DNA of 64,000 nt from Lumbricus terrestris (lineage: Eukaryota > Annelida > Clitellata > Crassiclitellata > Lumbricidae). The DNA lies in contig OX457052.1 in the NCBI GenBank assembly GCA_949752735.1, forward strand, positions 19,189,149 to 19,253,148. Direction: 5' to 3'. Below are positions 1 to 10,423 of the stretch, piece after piece. The notes beneath the pieces are model-generated. The model worked only from the letters and a program-made list of their open reading frames with translations. It did no database searches and had not been told where the DNA came from. How positions within the stretch are numbered: position 1 is the stretch's first letter; the number at the start of each line of letters is the position of its first letter. Made by a program: the position numbers and the translations under genes.

Positions 1-240
1 TTGACAGACCGCAACCGGATGCTGTGTACAATTATTAAATTGAAACAATTTAGAGGAACTCGGATTACAGAATATATAAATCTTAATTACTAACTGAGCA
101 GACAGCCTGCAACAATCGGCGCTAATAGCAGCCTACAAAGCATATGCGCCCAACGAGGGCTGGAACCCACAACCTCTCGCACTCTTGGCCAGCGTGTTAT
201 CCATTACTCTACCGCCAACTGTCACGGAAATTAAAAATTC
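1..240 (-). mobile_element. SINE2, tRNA-derived SINE, copy a (at window edge)
   Basis: Read on the minus strand, the right end is a tRNA-like head with an A-box-like stretch (GGCGGTAGAGTAATGG) and a B-box-like stretch (GGTTGTGGGTTCCAGCCC). A body follows that recurs at 33064-33290 and in part at 12761, 33690, 49078 and 63414. The element runs to base 1, so its 3' end may lie outside the window. The head is too diverged, and too plainly followed by a shared body, to be a functional tRNA gene. Confidence 0.75.
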
Positions 241-484
241 ACATATCGCCCCAAGGACGAGGCAAGTTGCACTATTGTCTATAATATGATGTTATGAATG
301 TCATAAATAACTAGACTCCTTTCCTGAATTCTAACATTTATGCACCATTGCGTCTAAAGCTAATAATAATAATATAGGTCCTGATATTTGCTATCATTTT
401 TAGGCCTACAGGCAATAATTGCACGAATTAACTGATTACTGCAGTTCTGTCAATCAAACCATTCGCTTACATCGTGACTGTTGT

Positions 485-539
<55 letters not shown>

Positions 540-954
540 TACATAATTATTAATCTTTGATTTTCCGAAAGTTTAGAGATGAATATTCCACCTGGTCAGA
601 AGTCCAGTTTTAAGCCAAGGATGATGAAAGCTGTAGGTGTACGATTTCGTTATGTGCTTTGAACCGTTGAAGAACGGCTAGAACAAAAACGATCTTCTTT
701 AAAGCTACAGGAAGATTGGAATAATTGAGACGGTTGAAACATTGATTAGTAAATATTAATTTTCTTCTCCAATGATTTCGTTTCTCATCATTGTCGATAA
801 TCATACCTTTGTCGTACTTATCATTCACTTATGACCTGTCATCCAGTCTCATAAGCCTCCTCGAAATATCTACTGGTTCTGTTCAATGAATGATGCCTTC
901 GGAACTTCAGGCCTGCCACCGATTAACTTTTATCAGCGTCTTGTGCATTAGAAC
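241..954. other. Unassigned AT-rich sequence with a (TA)n run
   Basis: I see no gene or recognisable element. A (TA)n dinucleotide run occupies about 488-532. A 72-codon minus-strand ORF (610-828) has no convincing family match. Confidence 0.5.
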
Positions 955-1175
955 TGTGGGGCGCGGTGGTGTACGGGTACGTTTTGTGCCTTGGAGTCGG
1001 AATTATGCGAGTTCGAATCCACCTCAAGCTACATCGCAGGGACCTGAGCAAGTCCCCCGCTCACAATTGCTCATTCGCGTCGGTGTGAAACTCCGAGTCA
1101 GTGTCCGCACTGTAATCGGGAGCGCCTCTGAGTAGTAATATTGAAGGGCGCTATTACAGGTGCTCATGCATACAT
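955..1175 (+). mobile_element. SINE1, tRNA-derived SINE, copy a
   Basis: The head GTGGGGCGCGGTGGTGTA with a B box (GTTCGAATCC) is followed by a body ending GGGAGCGCCTCTGAGTAG and GAAGGGCGCTATTACAGG. At least six other copies occur in the window. The tail runs directly into the CATA microsatellite, so the repeat may have grown from the SINE 3' tail. Confidence 0.9.
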
Positions 1176-1195
1176 GCGCACATATATATGCATAA

Positions 1196-1236
1196 ATACA
1201 CACATACATACATACATACATACATACATACATACA

Positions 1237-1270
<34 letters not shown>

Positions 1271-1482
1271 CATACACACATACATGTATACATGCATACA
1301 TACATACATACATACATACATACATACATACGTACGTACATACATACATACATGTACATACATACATACATACATACATACATACATACATACATACATA
1401 CATACATACATACATACATACATACAAACATACATACATACATACATACATACATACATACATACATACATACATACATACA

Positions 1483-1516
<34 letters not shown>
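1196..1516. repeat. (CATA)n tetranucleotide microsatellite
   Basis: About 320 bp of near-perfect CATA repeats with a few variants (CGTA, CACA, TGTA). The ORFs on both strands (HTYI and YVCM repeats) are artefacts of the repeat. Confidence 0.98.
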
Positions 1517-1939
1517 CATTACTATGAAGGTTGACCTTGGCGGTCGCTAGGGTTCAAAGAACCGACGGCACAAGGTGAACAATGTGAATATGCAATGCTT
1601 CATCCATAATCGTAAACATTATCATATCGACTCAGTCAAAGTCACTATCAGCGGGTTAAAGGCGTATTTTAAATGCTCTACTTTAAATCTTATTCCGCCT
1701 TGACATCTGTTTTCCATTTATCGTTCGTCGACAGCAGATGTCAAAATCAAGCCGCCTGTCGTTTTTTTTCTATATTCGTTCCTAGTCTTTCTCGTCTAAG
1801 TTGTATTCCGGACTTTGAGCTGACAATTTCATGCTTAGGACCTACGTATGTGCCTTTCTTTGCCGCCTTGTACGTTGAACACCCGCGTTATGTAAATGTA
1901 ATCGGATTTTTTTTAGCGGTTGTCTTATGGCCTCGACCC
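1517..1939. other. Unassigned sequence
   Basis: Nothing recognised. An 89-codon plus ORF (1673-1942) shows no family signature. Confidence 0.4.
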
Positions 1940-2168
1940 TGAGAGTGAGATCCTTCACCACCGCTCACCCGTTTGAATGGACGCCACGCCATTTAGGTCC
2001 CCGTGGACGGACCGTGCTAGCCCGAGATTTTTGAATCTCTGAAATAGCCACCTTCGGGATTCGAACCGCGGTCCTCACGCTCTCTTCCACAGACGCGCGG
2101 CCGCCAGCTCTCTTACCGAGGTAGCTAACGTGGACTACAGTAGCTAACGTGGACTACTGATGGAAGTT
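1940..2168 (-). mobile_element. SINE3-like tRNA-derived element (single copy seen)
   Basis: The minus strand reads GTTAGCTACCTCGGTAAGAG (A-box-like), then GCGGTTCGAATCCCG (B box), followed by a body of about 110 bp. The 17-bp sequence GTAGCTAACGTGGACTA is present twice in direct repeat at its head (about 2131-2168), which could be a duplicated end or a target duplication. Only one copy lies here, so SINE status rests on the internal pol III promoter boxes. Confidence 0.5.
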
Positions 2169-2279
2169 CGTTAATTTAATTAATTACTAATAGGCTAATT
2201 AAACTGGAACTTGTATCGTGCCTTGTATCTAAATAATTTTATCGTGGTATTTTCGTCAAATACGTTTGTCTTTGGTTGT

Positions 2280-2690
2280 CAGTGGCAGCGCTAGGGGAGG
2301 GCGACCCCCCAAAGGCCATTCGGTTTTTCTACATGTCTTTCTATCTGTTCACATTTTGTGACATGCCTATTTGGAATCCTATTCTTGTTCCAATTTTCTA
2401 AATATTTGGACAATTTTAGAATGATTTATTATCAGGCCATAGAGATAATGAAAAACAGTTTGACTTATATTTTGTTCAATTAACAGAAAATTGCTTGAAA
2501 ACTGAAATTTCGGTATGTGAAGTTGAAAGTTTCATATCTCTTTTATCCGTTCAACTTTATCTCATGAAATTTTGGAATCATATTCTTGGTCCAATTCTCT
2601 AAATATTTGGAAAATGTTAGCGTGATTTGTTATCAGGCATTATAGATATATGAAAAACAAATTGGCTTACTTTTTCTGAATCACGGTGCA
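2280..2690 (+). mobile_element. hAT-like 5' end with internal direct repeat (right end not found)
   Basis: It starts CAGTGGCAGCGCTAGGGG, like the ends of the elements at 10123 and 44152. A block at about 2371-2470 (GGAATCCTATTCTTG, then CTAAATATTTGGA) is repeated at about 2570-2670. No matching right terminus or target duplication is visible, so it is probably truncated. Confidence 0.45.
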
Positions 2691-3697
2691 TAATTTATGC
2701 AATTTTTCCTACACTCATCAGTGTCATCACAAGATAAATTCAATAGGCCTAAGCTTAGACATGGACAAAGACAATCTTAGTCACAGTTCCTGATCCATTC
2801 GATCGGTTGCTTTTCTGTAGCTGATGACGGTGTGTCTACTTGGTTTTGTCACGAATAAACGAATAGAATGCTAAGTATTATTATTTCAACACGCTTTTAT
2901 CTGATGCCAGATATTGGGCTAAATATACTGTTACCTCGAGTAGGTCGGCTCGGTAGACCAATACCGTGAGGTGTGAACCAAGCCAGAGACGACATATTCC
3001 CGTGTCAGCGTGTTTGAAGCACAGCGCCTCCAACTGCAGATAGAAGGCTAAACAAACGATGGACAGACGATTAGGAGAAACATATACTGTAATAGTCTGG
3101 TGTGTGCCCAGCCATTATGACTATAGATGGATGCATGCATGCATTATTCCTTGAACTGTTCATTCAGCCATCCCTGCCATATATACCACCCGTCGCTAAA
3201 TCGTCCATCCGTTCATCCATTGATTAGTTTTTTTATTCAATCGTTCACTCAATCATTCATTCACCTTTTATGACTATAGCATACCTTCAGCGCTTAAAAG
3301 GTAAGATATAATTATGAAGGGCAATGCAAGTACCAACATACCCTTCATACCCATACACGCGTATTATGAAGTGCCCCAGTCTCAGCAGAGAAGTTCACTT
3401 CATGTGATCTATATTTATATAATTTAATGTGAATTCGGTGTAAGAAAAAGCGCGGATAATATTATTTTTCAAAAACTTCGATTAAAAATGGCAGGTTTCA
3501 TTGCTGTGAGTCTACGACAGTGAGACGTAACTTGGTTCCAATCATGCATCTACAATTAATTTATGGTTTAAAGTAGCGAAGCAACATTTTGAGACAGTGC
3601 GCGCGAAATTGTCTACATTATTCATTTTGAGGAATAGTCTAAACGTTGGCCTTGCTCGTAAGCAAAATGCACATGTTGATAACTTGCTACTTAGCCT
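2691..3697. other. Unassigned sequence
   Basis: No gene, TIR pair or shared repeat recognised. Confidence 0.4.
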
Positions 3698-4022
3698 ATA
3701 TCATTCGCTATGGAGTAAGCAAGTTCTCACGAAGCAGAGAATTTACTTACTCCATAGCCAATGATATAGTGATATACGTAGCAAGTCGGCGTCCTCATAG
3801 TCTTCACAGTCTTCACAGTCTATGCACATAATACATGTATGTGCATAGACTGTAAAGACTTTGAAGACTATGAGGACGCCGACTTGCTACGTATATCATT
3901 CGCTATGGAGTAGGAAGTCGGCGTCCTCATAGTCTGCACAGTCTTTACAGTCTATACACATAAATAATTATGTGCATAGACTGTAAAGACTTTGAAGACT
4001 GCATGTGAGGACGCCGACCTGT
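3698..4022. repeat. Foldback cluster of three overlapping hairpins
   Basis: Hairpin I (about 3698-3767) pairs TATATCATTCGCTATGGAGT with its near complement. Hairpin II (about 3748-3912) has arms of about 75-80 nt around a loop near 3831-3838 and includes GCAAGTCGGCGTCCTCATAG and its complement. Hairpin III (about 3914-4022) is a diverged second copy of the same inverted repeat. It could be a foldback-type mobile element or a hairpin RNA precursor. The sequence alone shows only the fold. Confidence 0.8.
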
Positions 4023-4448
4023 CAATCTATTCAAAAATGTATAGGCCTACTTATAAAGCACCATTATGCAACGCGTTCATTAGCCTACTATAAAAAAAGG
4101 TCGTATCATTAAGGCATTTCAGGTGGGGCGCGAATCCTGGTTCTTGTCTCGCTACCGGCCAGTATACCCAAGTATAGATAGGTTGAAGCCAATGATTTAA
4201 CCAGAGGAGGTTATCACCTGAGCAAGGAATCCCGATCAGGTGCCATCATAATCATTAACGACAACAAAAGAAATCGGAAGCAACAGACCTTGATGTGTCA
4301 TTGTCCTCCGACTGTCCACAACCCTGAGAATTACCAGCTCAATGTTGAGTGTAGGTTATGGGCTACTTTTGAGGCCAAATGCAGTCTAGCAGGGTACGAA
4401 AAGGAAACGTTCAACGAGAAAAACAGCATTGTGACTTATAGCCCATGA
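4023..4448. other. Unassigned sequence
   Basis: Nothing recognised. There are no TIRs and no ORF of note. Confidence 0.4.
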
Positions 4449-4751
4449 ATGGGCGGAGACTTAGAGGGACAGGGGACGGTTCCCTTCAATGGATGTGGTG
4501 GGGGACGAACCATGCATTTGCCCCCTCGCAATCATCGGTAATCGGTAAGTGTTAGGTATATCATCACGTACACACTTCACGAAACACACGGTGAACAACA
4601 AACGAGACGAGGTGATGACTAAAAAAGTCGTCAGAAATGTTTTGCCGGCAAAATGATGGAAAATTTTTGTCGGCGTCTCAGCCATTCGTCGGACCAAAAT
4701 CTTCGGCCATCTTTTCGGCCCCCGTAAGTCTCCGCCCAAGTCTCCGCCCAT
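4449..4751. mobile_element. TIR MITE, ends ATGGGCGGAGACTTA
   Basis: The left end ATGGGCGGAGACTTAG is mirrored at the right by CTCCGCCCAT, with the terminal motif doubled there. The flanks (ATGAAT and ATGAGT) resemble a target duplication but are not identical. Inside, at about 4612-4645, is the stem motif GATGACTAAAAAAGTCGTCA, which is shared with many hAT-like elements here. Confidence 0.6.
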
Positions 4752-5354
4752 GAGTCCATGTACATGTTTTTAAAATTAAACGTAGATGCGAGCAAGCGCG
4801 GTGTACTCTATTAGCCTACTTAGCTGCTGGGGTCTCTATTAGTCCACAGCTGGTTCTCATTAGTCTCAATCATCCCCCTTTCGAAACAGCGATGCTGCAC
4901 ACGTTGCATAGGCCTGACCGTGCATAAATTACATCGCCAAAGTCGTGCACTACACATTATACAATGACAGTCTCGGTAAGACTCGACGACTTCCATTCCC
5001 CGTTTCAAGGTCTTGCTTAATACAGTATCCAACAGCGCTATATGAATGGTGAAGAAGGTATGCACTCAGGCTGATCAAGCTCCACCTCGAAAAGGCAATT
5101 TTTAAAAAGAATAAATATTTCGAACATCAGACAAAAAATTCTGGCAGACGAAATCTTTCTATGCTTGTTTTGTTGCGCTTAGGCCTCTAGCTACAGGCTG
5201 ACAGACATTCTCAACCGAGGCGTAGACCCTATACATTCCTGTATAAACCAATGCTAGTGTTGCTGTATGTATAACTGTATTCGAAAACTTAAGTAGCGCC
5301 AAGTTAGAAACTTTTCAGATGCTCTCTGACGACAACGTGACAAATCCAATCTAA
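4752..5354. other. Unassigned sequence
   Basis: Nothing recognised. The 81-codon minus ORF (4820-5065) has no family features. Confidence 0.4.
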
Positions 5355-5783
5355 GGGGCCGTCCATAAAGTACGTCACGCTCCAGGGGGGAAGGGGGTGT
5401 AAGAAAGTGTGACAGTTTGTGACAGGGGAGGGGTCAGGCCATGTGTGACGTCACACATTTATTTTTTAAATTCTTGTATATTTTTTTGTTCTTAGTACCT
5501 AAAATCCGACCCGGCCCGGCCAGGCGTGTCTAAAACCCGGCCTGGTGGGATAAAAGTTGATTTTCCGTCACTATCAAAGCGTTTAGGGACACACGTCACT
5601 ATCAGAGGGATTAGGGACAGTATCCTAGGGTTTAGAGGGTTAGGTAAATGGTTATGTTTTAAAAAATTTGTTCGAAAGTGTGACGCACTTTAGGGGGGGT
5701 CCGAGATTTGTGACAGTTTGTGACAGGGGGAGGGGGGGTCAAAAATGGTCAAAAATAGCGTGACGTACTTTATGGACGGCCCC
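5355..5783 (+). mobile_element. 429-bp MITE with GGGGCCGTCCATAAAGTACG TIRs, copy 1
   Basis: Terminal inverted repeats of about 27 bp begin GGGGCCGTCCATAAAGTACG. The flanks are TAA on both sides, consistent with a 3-bp TWA-type target duplication as in PIF/Harbinger elements. A second copy of almost identical length lies inverted at 19618-20047. There is no transposase ORF, so it is non-autonomous. The superfamily call is tentative because copy 2 has no clear TSD. Confidence 0.85.
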
Positions 5784-7208
5784 TAACTAGGCTCCTAAAA
5801 ACTCGGAAGATTTGCTCTCCGAATCTAATCTGATCTAGCGCAGCAAGTCTTTTCCCAAATCTTGATACGGGTCATGACCGATACCTGACCTCCTCATTCT
5901 GTCGTCGAAATATGTGTCCCCTCTGCATCGTATTTGTCAGTCAATCACCTTGTTGCTCCCATAACCCACATATCTGAATATCGTGCTCAGAAAGCAGGCC
6001 TATTCATTGCACTGAGCAGAGTTCGTTTCAATATCTGCCTCACACTTAATAAAGTACCATTTTTAGTCAACAACACCATGCAGAACAGAAGCCAATCTGT
6101 GTGACAAGCTAACCCTAGATCATTGTAGTCTACACCGAGACTCTCTTTGTGACCCGCATCCAAACAATAGTTGGCCAATGAGGTCTGGAGCCCATGGTTC
6201 TTAATCTGTCGGCCAAGGTTTTGGAATTCTTTCCAGTTAAGTGTATACTAAAGCAAGCATTCATGCATGACTGTGTGTGTGTGTATAATGACCTCTATAT
6301 TTGTGTGTAGGTATGTATACTTTGGCATGTATGCGTATGCCTACCATATCATGTACCTATATGCATGTATGTATGCGTATGGAAAATATAATATTATAAC
6401 TGGTATTTAACATACATGATGCATAGATCTACACAGACGAAGCTTTAACACAATAAAATTTGTAATGCTTGGAGACGACCTGAAACAGAATGTATATAAT
6501 AGTTATCTGTATTGGTGTGTGGCATATATGCATGTATAGGCCCTACATCTACAAAAATATGTTTATTTATCATGGCATGATACAAGTGCAAATTTGTAAA
6601 GCGCAACTTCACGGATAAGACTTGGTACCCCGACGAACCAGGGAGAACCGACGGTAAAAAAAACAGTCTTCAAACACTTGCGGAACAGAGTGTGACAGTT
6701 TGATTTGCTCGCGTCCTATCACGTTCATTTCGTGTTCAATGTTGAAAAAACGAAGTCAAAATAAGGACATGCTGAACCGGTGCAGCTTAACACTGATGTT
6801 TGACGGTATATTCTCTTTGAATTATTGGGATAGGTATATAACACCAGGGTGCATTCAACAACCAATCTTGTTTTACGCAACGAATATACAGACATTATAG
6901 GCTCATTAGCATCAGATTCTGTCAATACGAATAAGACACAAGGAACTTTAGAATACCAACATGCACCTGGCATTCAGTCGAATATCTTTATGCACCGAAT
7001 GCATGCATGTGGGCTAATCACAATGGTTTGTCTAAACTTATGTAAGTATATGCATTGTTTGTGTATGTATATATGAGCGTGCCTAGATGACATGCATGTA
7101 TATTCTTTATGTGCAAATGCATAAAAAATATGTTTGCAACTTTGCATGACTGTTGACCTTGCAAGACGAATGGTCGAATTACCAGAGATACATGTATAAG
7201 AATGCTTT
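5784..7208. other. Unassigned; possible first intron of the CYP4-like gene
   Basis: If the exon at 7215-7383 is real, this lies in its first intron on the minus strand. I looked for a following P450 exon (C-helix WxxxR, I-helix AGxxT, ExxR, haem FxxGxRxCxG) in the minus-strand reading frames to the window start and saw none. Confidence 0.4.
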
Positions 7209-7214
7209 CCTCAC

Positions 7215-7383
7215 CATCGCTCTCTGTCTCGAAGGACAACGCGTTTCCAAAGAACGGTAGGGCCTTTGGTCCCGGAATCTTATCCAGCAGTTTATGAAGC
7301 TTCCTCCTCTTCAGATATGCGAAAAGTGCGACCGTACCTGCTACCGCCAAAATACTTGTGTATAATATTATCAGCGTAGACAT
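7215..7383 (-). CDS. Probable first coding exon of a CYP4-like cytochrome P450
   Basis: From a Met at 7383 the minus strand encodes a hydrophobic anchor (STLIILYTSILAVAGTVALF), a basic stretch (KRRKLHKL), then the proline-rich hinge KIPGPKALPFFGNALSFE. This order (membrane anchor, basic patch, PGPxxxPFxGNAL) is the N-terminus of microsomal CYP4-clan P450s, haem monooxygenases of the endoplasmic reticulum. The frame meets a good splice donor (GATG/GTGAGG) at 7215/7214, giving a 169-nt phase-1 exon. An upstream in-frame Met at 7449 would add 22 polar residues before the anchor; I prefer the inner Met because P450 anchors normally start at once. No haem-binding or I-helix exon is in the window, so the rest must lie beyond base 1 or the locus is an orphan exon. 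Confidence 0.6.
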
Positions 7384-8146
7384 TCTCAGTAAGTAATTAC
7401 AAGTTGGCTGTTCTGTTGAGTTCCCTCCACTCGAGTCCTTCCTTTTCAACGGTTTCTAATGCCTGCAGACGAAAAATCAAAACATTCACTAAACATCTAC
7501 GAAATTCCAAAGATAAAACGGATGTTAATAGATTTCTAGAACGACAACGCAATAAAAGGAAGCGTTATCTTCGTATTTTTATCGGCGCTTGCTGAAGTCT
7601 GACTACACACGCATTTTCTGTGCCACTCTGTGGTCACAAATATTGCACTAAACAGCTCGCATAGCTGCATGAAACTGCAGCGTGTAACTCACGCAGGGCA
7701 GTTAGACCTGTTAGCCTACATGTTCAAGGTGGGCCATAAAAAGTTGCGCCCTAAAATTATTTACTGATAATACTTTAGCCAAAAGTATGAATTTCAAGAT
7801 AAACTTTTACAGGTTTAGACTCTAAACCTGTAAAAGTTTATCTTGAAATTCATACTTTAGAGGCTATTCATATAGGCCCTAGCCTATACAATAGCCATGT
7901 CTCAGTAAAAATATGTATAACCGAACAAACGCTATAATCACATTTAGGCTAAGCTTGGAGAGTCCACCCACTGTTTTTTGACGATCCAAAAACATAGCGC
8001 AACAAAAGTAACAAGTTTATTATACGTGACATCTCAAACACTTGCTATAAAAAATATTAAACTTGATATACTGCTACATTGTTATCATACTTAGACAATA
8101 AACAGGGCACGGGCGTATATGGCCGCACGGCACTGTGGTCAGCAAG
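7384..8146. promoter_or_regulatory. Candidate shared upstream region between two divergent first exons
   Basis: About 760 bp separates the P450 start (minus) from the ATG/donor context at 8147 (plus). The stretch carries the 77-nt palindrome and otherwise nothing recognisable. That it is a bidirectional promoter is inference from the head-to-head layout only. Confidence 0.25.
7782..7858. repeat. 77-nt perfect palindrome
   Basis: Two arms of 38 nt (7782-7819 and 7821-7858) are exact reverse complements around one central C at 7820. After a short mismatch the pairing resumes for five more bases (TAGCC at 7776-7780 with GGCTA at 7862-7866). The arm starts AAAGTATGAATTTCAAGATA. No sequence decay is visible between the arms. 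Confidence 0.97.
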
Positions 8147-8161
8147 ATGGCGATGAAGTTG
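8147..8161 (+). CDS. Candidate 15-nt first coding exon (MAMKL) of an unknown gene
   Basis: The sequence AGCAAGATGGCGATGAAGTT is followed directly by a consensus donor (G/GTAAGTAAAG). AAGATGGCG matches the core of the YY1-type motif often found over the start codon of animal housekeeping genes, and the preceding 45 bp are GC-rich against the local background. Five codons then splicing is plausible but unproven, and I could not identify a second exon. It could be chance. Confidence 0.3.
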
Positions 8162-8644
8162 GTAAGTAAAGATTATGTTTAGTTAATGCACCATGTCGAT
8201 AAACTTATTTTGTCTACTAGGTTAACGTATAGAATGTATATAGTGTGTGTGTAAGCATAAGTAAGAAGTAAATAAGAATATTCCTTATTAGACCACCAGC
8301 AAACGCACCGTAGTTTACAGATGAAATAAGCAATAGAAAACATTTATGCAAAGTTATGAATTCGTAAGTTATTTCCAAAGAATTAACATGACATTGTATA
8401 GTCCAAGCAAGTTAGTATGGTTCTACTTATTCAGATAATACCCAAACATATATTAGGCTAAAGTAAGATATCTTGAAGACATACCTGCAGTGATCTCAAT
8501 CGGTGTAAATGCTCAGTAGACCTGCCATGCACGTATGAAGGATCAGAAAAGACTGCCTTCAAAAACAACGTCAACGTCACATCTGAGTAAATAACTAACG
8601 CGTCTAGTTCGTTTTAAAAGACACAGGCCTTCACCAACGCCGGG

Positions 8645-8902
8645 TCTCAAGCCTTCTGGCCGCATGACCTTGATTTAGTTAAATGCAATTGCTCAACAAC
8701 AAGCGTATAGGCTACACTACATAACTGAAGGTCTATAGACCGGTTAATTCCATCTGGTGGAGAGATTAATTCATCTCCCGGATAGCTTTCAGAGGGAAAG
8801 AATATCACGTGGCACCGGTCCTCAAGCTTTCGGGCCGCATGACCTTGATTTGGTCCAGTGCAATTATTCAACTGCACGCGTGCAGGCTACACGACATAAC
8901 TG
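8645..8902. repeat. Two ~84-bp direct repeats, 174 bp apart
   Basis: The block 8645-8728 (CTCAAGCCTTCTGGCCGCAT onward) recurs at 8819-8902 with scattered changes, ending in both at ACATAACTG. The intervening 90 bp is unique. It may be an old local duplication or the ends of a repeat unit. Confidence 0.7.
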
Positions 8903-9022
8903 TTATCAGAAATAACTGCTCTGTCGGAATCTGGTTCGACTCATTTCCATACTGTGACTGGGTTGATTGAATCTCAAATCGAGAAATATTTACCTAAAAA
9001 TAATATAAAAATAGTCCTTCCA

Positions 9023-9242
9023 GTGGGGCGCGGTGGTGTAGAAATATGGTCGGTGCCTTGGAACAGGAAGGTTGCGGGTTCGAATCCATCTCAAGCCACC
9101 GCGTATAGGGACCCTGAGCAAGTCCTTCACTCGCAATTGCTCATGCGCATCGGCGTGAAACTTCAATTCAGTGTCCGCTCTGTCGTCGGGAGCACCTCTG
9201 AGTAGCCATCTTGAAGGGTCTCCATAACAAGTGCTTGCTCAT
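9023..9242 (+). mobile_element. SINE1 copy b
   Basis: Full-length copy: head GTGGGGCGCGGTGGTGTAGA, B box GGTTCGAATCC, and tail GGGAGCACCTCTGAGTAG and GAAGGGTCTCCATAACAAG. It is more diverged than copies c and f. Confidence 0.9.
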
Positions 9243-9617
9243 AGGTCTACATAAAATGAAAAAATGAATTATAGCCTAAACAGTAGTGATCAAGTGAGCA
9301 TATTATAACTTATCTCATTATGATACAGTAATTTGCATCAGACGACCTCACAGGGTGATTCGCTGCTTCTCTCGAAAGCTGCGGCTTATAATTAATTAAT
9401 TAATCTCCTCCACGATACCTGGTTTTCCGCTTATATTGCTCGTTGTCTTCATAATCACATTGCGCTTCAGTTTTATTCACTGTTTCATCCGTACAGTAAA
9501 ACGGATTTTGGGAAGATGAAGCTTAAAATGTCATTTAAATCACAGTCGTAACCTTTAAACTTCTTCTGCCATCAAGAACGCTCGTGGGAGGACGTTTATC
9601 CACAGTCAATTATTCAC
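9243..9617. other. Unassigned sequence
   Basis: Nothing recognised. Confidence 0.4.
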
Positions 9618-9745
9618 AATCGTAATCGTAATCGTAATCTCGAAACTTCTACAGCGCCCACAAAAGCCAAGTCGCGGGAACCACAATGGTGCGCGCTGGC
9701 TCAGTTGTCGCAAGAACGACTGGACGTTCGTGGTTCTCGACACCC
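9618..9745 (-). mobile_element. 3' tail of LINE family L2-B, solo
   Basis: The minus strand matches the end of the LINE at 34640-35141, including the run of GATTAC/CGATTA hexamers at the extreme 3' end. It is heavily 5'-truncated, as expected for target-primed reverse transcription. Confidence 0.7.
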
Positions 9746-10122
9746 GCCAACCTCATAAGATTAAGCTGGTTTTCAACTCACTGGGGCGACTGCAAAAACT
9801 GTGCAGTGCGATAGTTTGACGCTTTGCGGGTTGCCACAGAACTAAATTTACTCTTGTTGACCTTGTTATCATCTGTTGCTAATTATTCTAAAAAAGTTTC
9901 TTTATTCATGATGTAAATTTACCTCGTGAACAGCGGTTTAATGCTGTTTGCTTTCAGGTCGAAGTCCATGTGGTTAAGCAAGAAGACATTCAGACGAATA
10001 CGGTAAAGAGTGTTTAGAATGTGAACGGCAAGACAGACACAAGGATGGAGAGGAATGTGCGTCTAGTGTGTTTTATCGATTTCGATCAGACTTGATTACC
10101 GTGAGTTGCGGAGAGTCCTTGA
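9746..10122. other. Unassigned sequence
   Basis: Nothing recognised apart from the target duplication of the next element (10115-10122). Confidence 0.4.
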
Positions 10123-10423
10123 CAGTAGCGGCACTAGGGGGGTAAGCCCCCCTAAAAAAGGCCATCCATTTTTCCCCATGTAAAAATTAAATATTTGCTC
10201 GATTAATCCCCTTTAGCCCCCAAAAAATATCCGTAAAGATACGCACAAGATTTGACAGACAATATAAAAAAGGTCCTCAGAAATTTTGACGCCGAAAATG
10301 GAAAATTTTCTTCGGATTTTTGGTCGATAACTAAAAAAAGGTCGTCAGAAATTTTGGCGACTGAAACGGAAACTTTTTCCCGAAAATCCAGCCCCCATAA
10401 CGAAAATCCTGGCGCCGCCACTG
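10123..10423. mobile_element. hAT-like MITE, 301 bp, TSD GTCCTTGA
   Basis: The ends are CAGTAGCGGCACTAGG and, reverse-complemented, CAGTGGCGGCGCCAGG. The exact 8-bp duplication GTCCTTGA lies at 10115-10122 and 10424-10431, the hallmark of hAT transposition. Two internal copies of the AAAAAAAGGTCGTCAGAAAT motif are present (near 10267 and 10335). There is no coding capacity. Just outside, GTCCTTGAGGATTAAA occurs twice in tandem. Confidence 0.93.

Noticed and set aside
610..828. Possible second P450 exon (NHWRRKLIF resembles the C-helix WxxxR motif)
   Set aside because: The surrounding residues do not follow the P450 pattern and there is no convincing splice context. One short motif is not enough.
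955..1040. tRNA gene
   Set aside because: A and B boxes are present, but the anticodon arm and acceptor do not fold plausibly and the same head recurs with a common body. It is a SINE; the same holds for all other SINE1 to SINE3 heads.
1024..1550. HTYI and YVCM repeat ORFs
   Set aside because: Readings of the CATA microsatellite; the same applies at 38773-39360.
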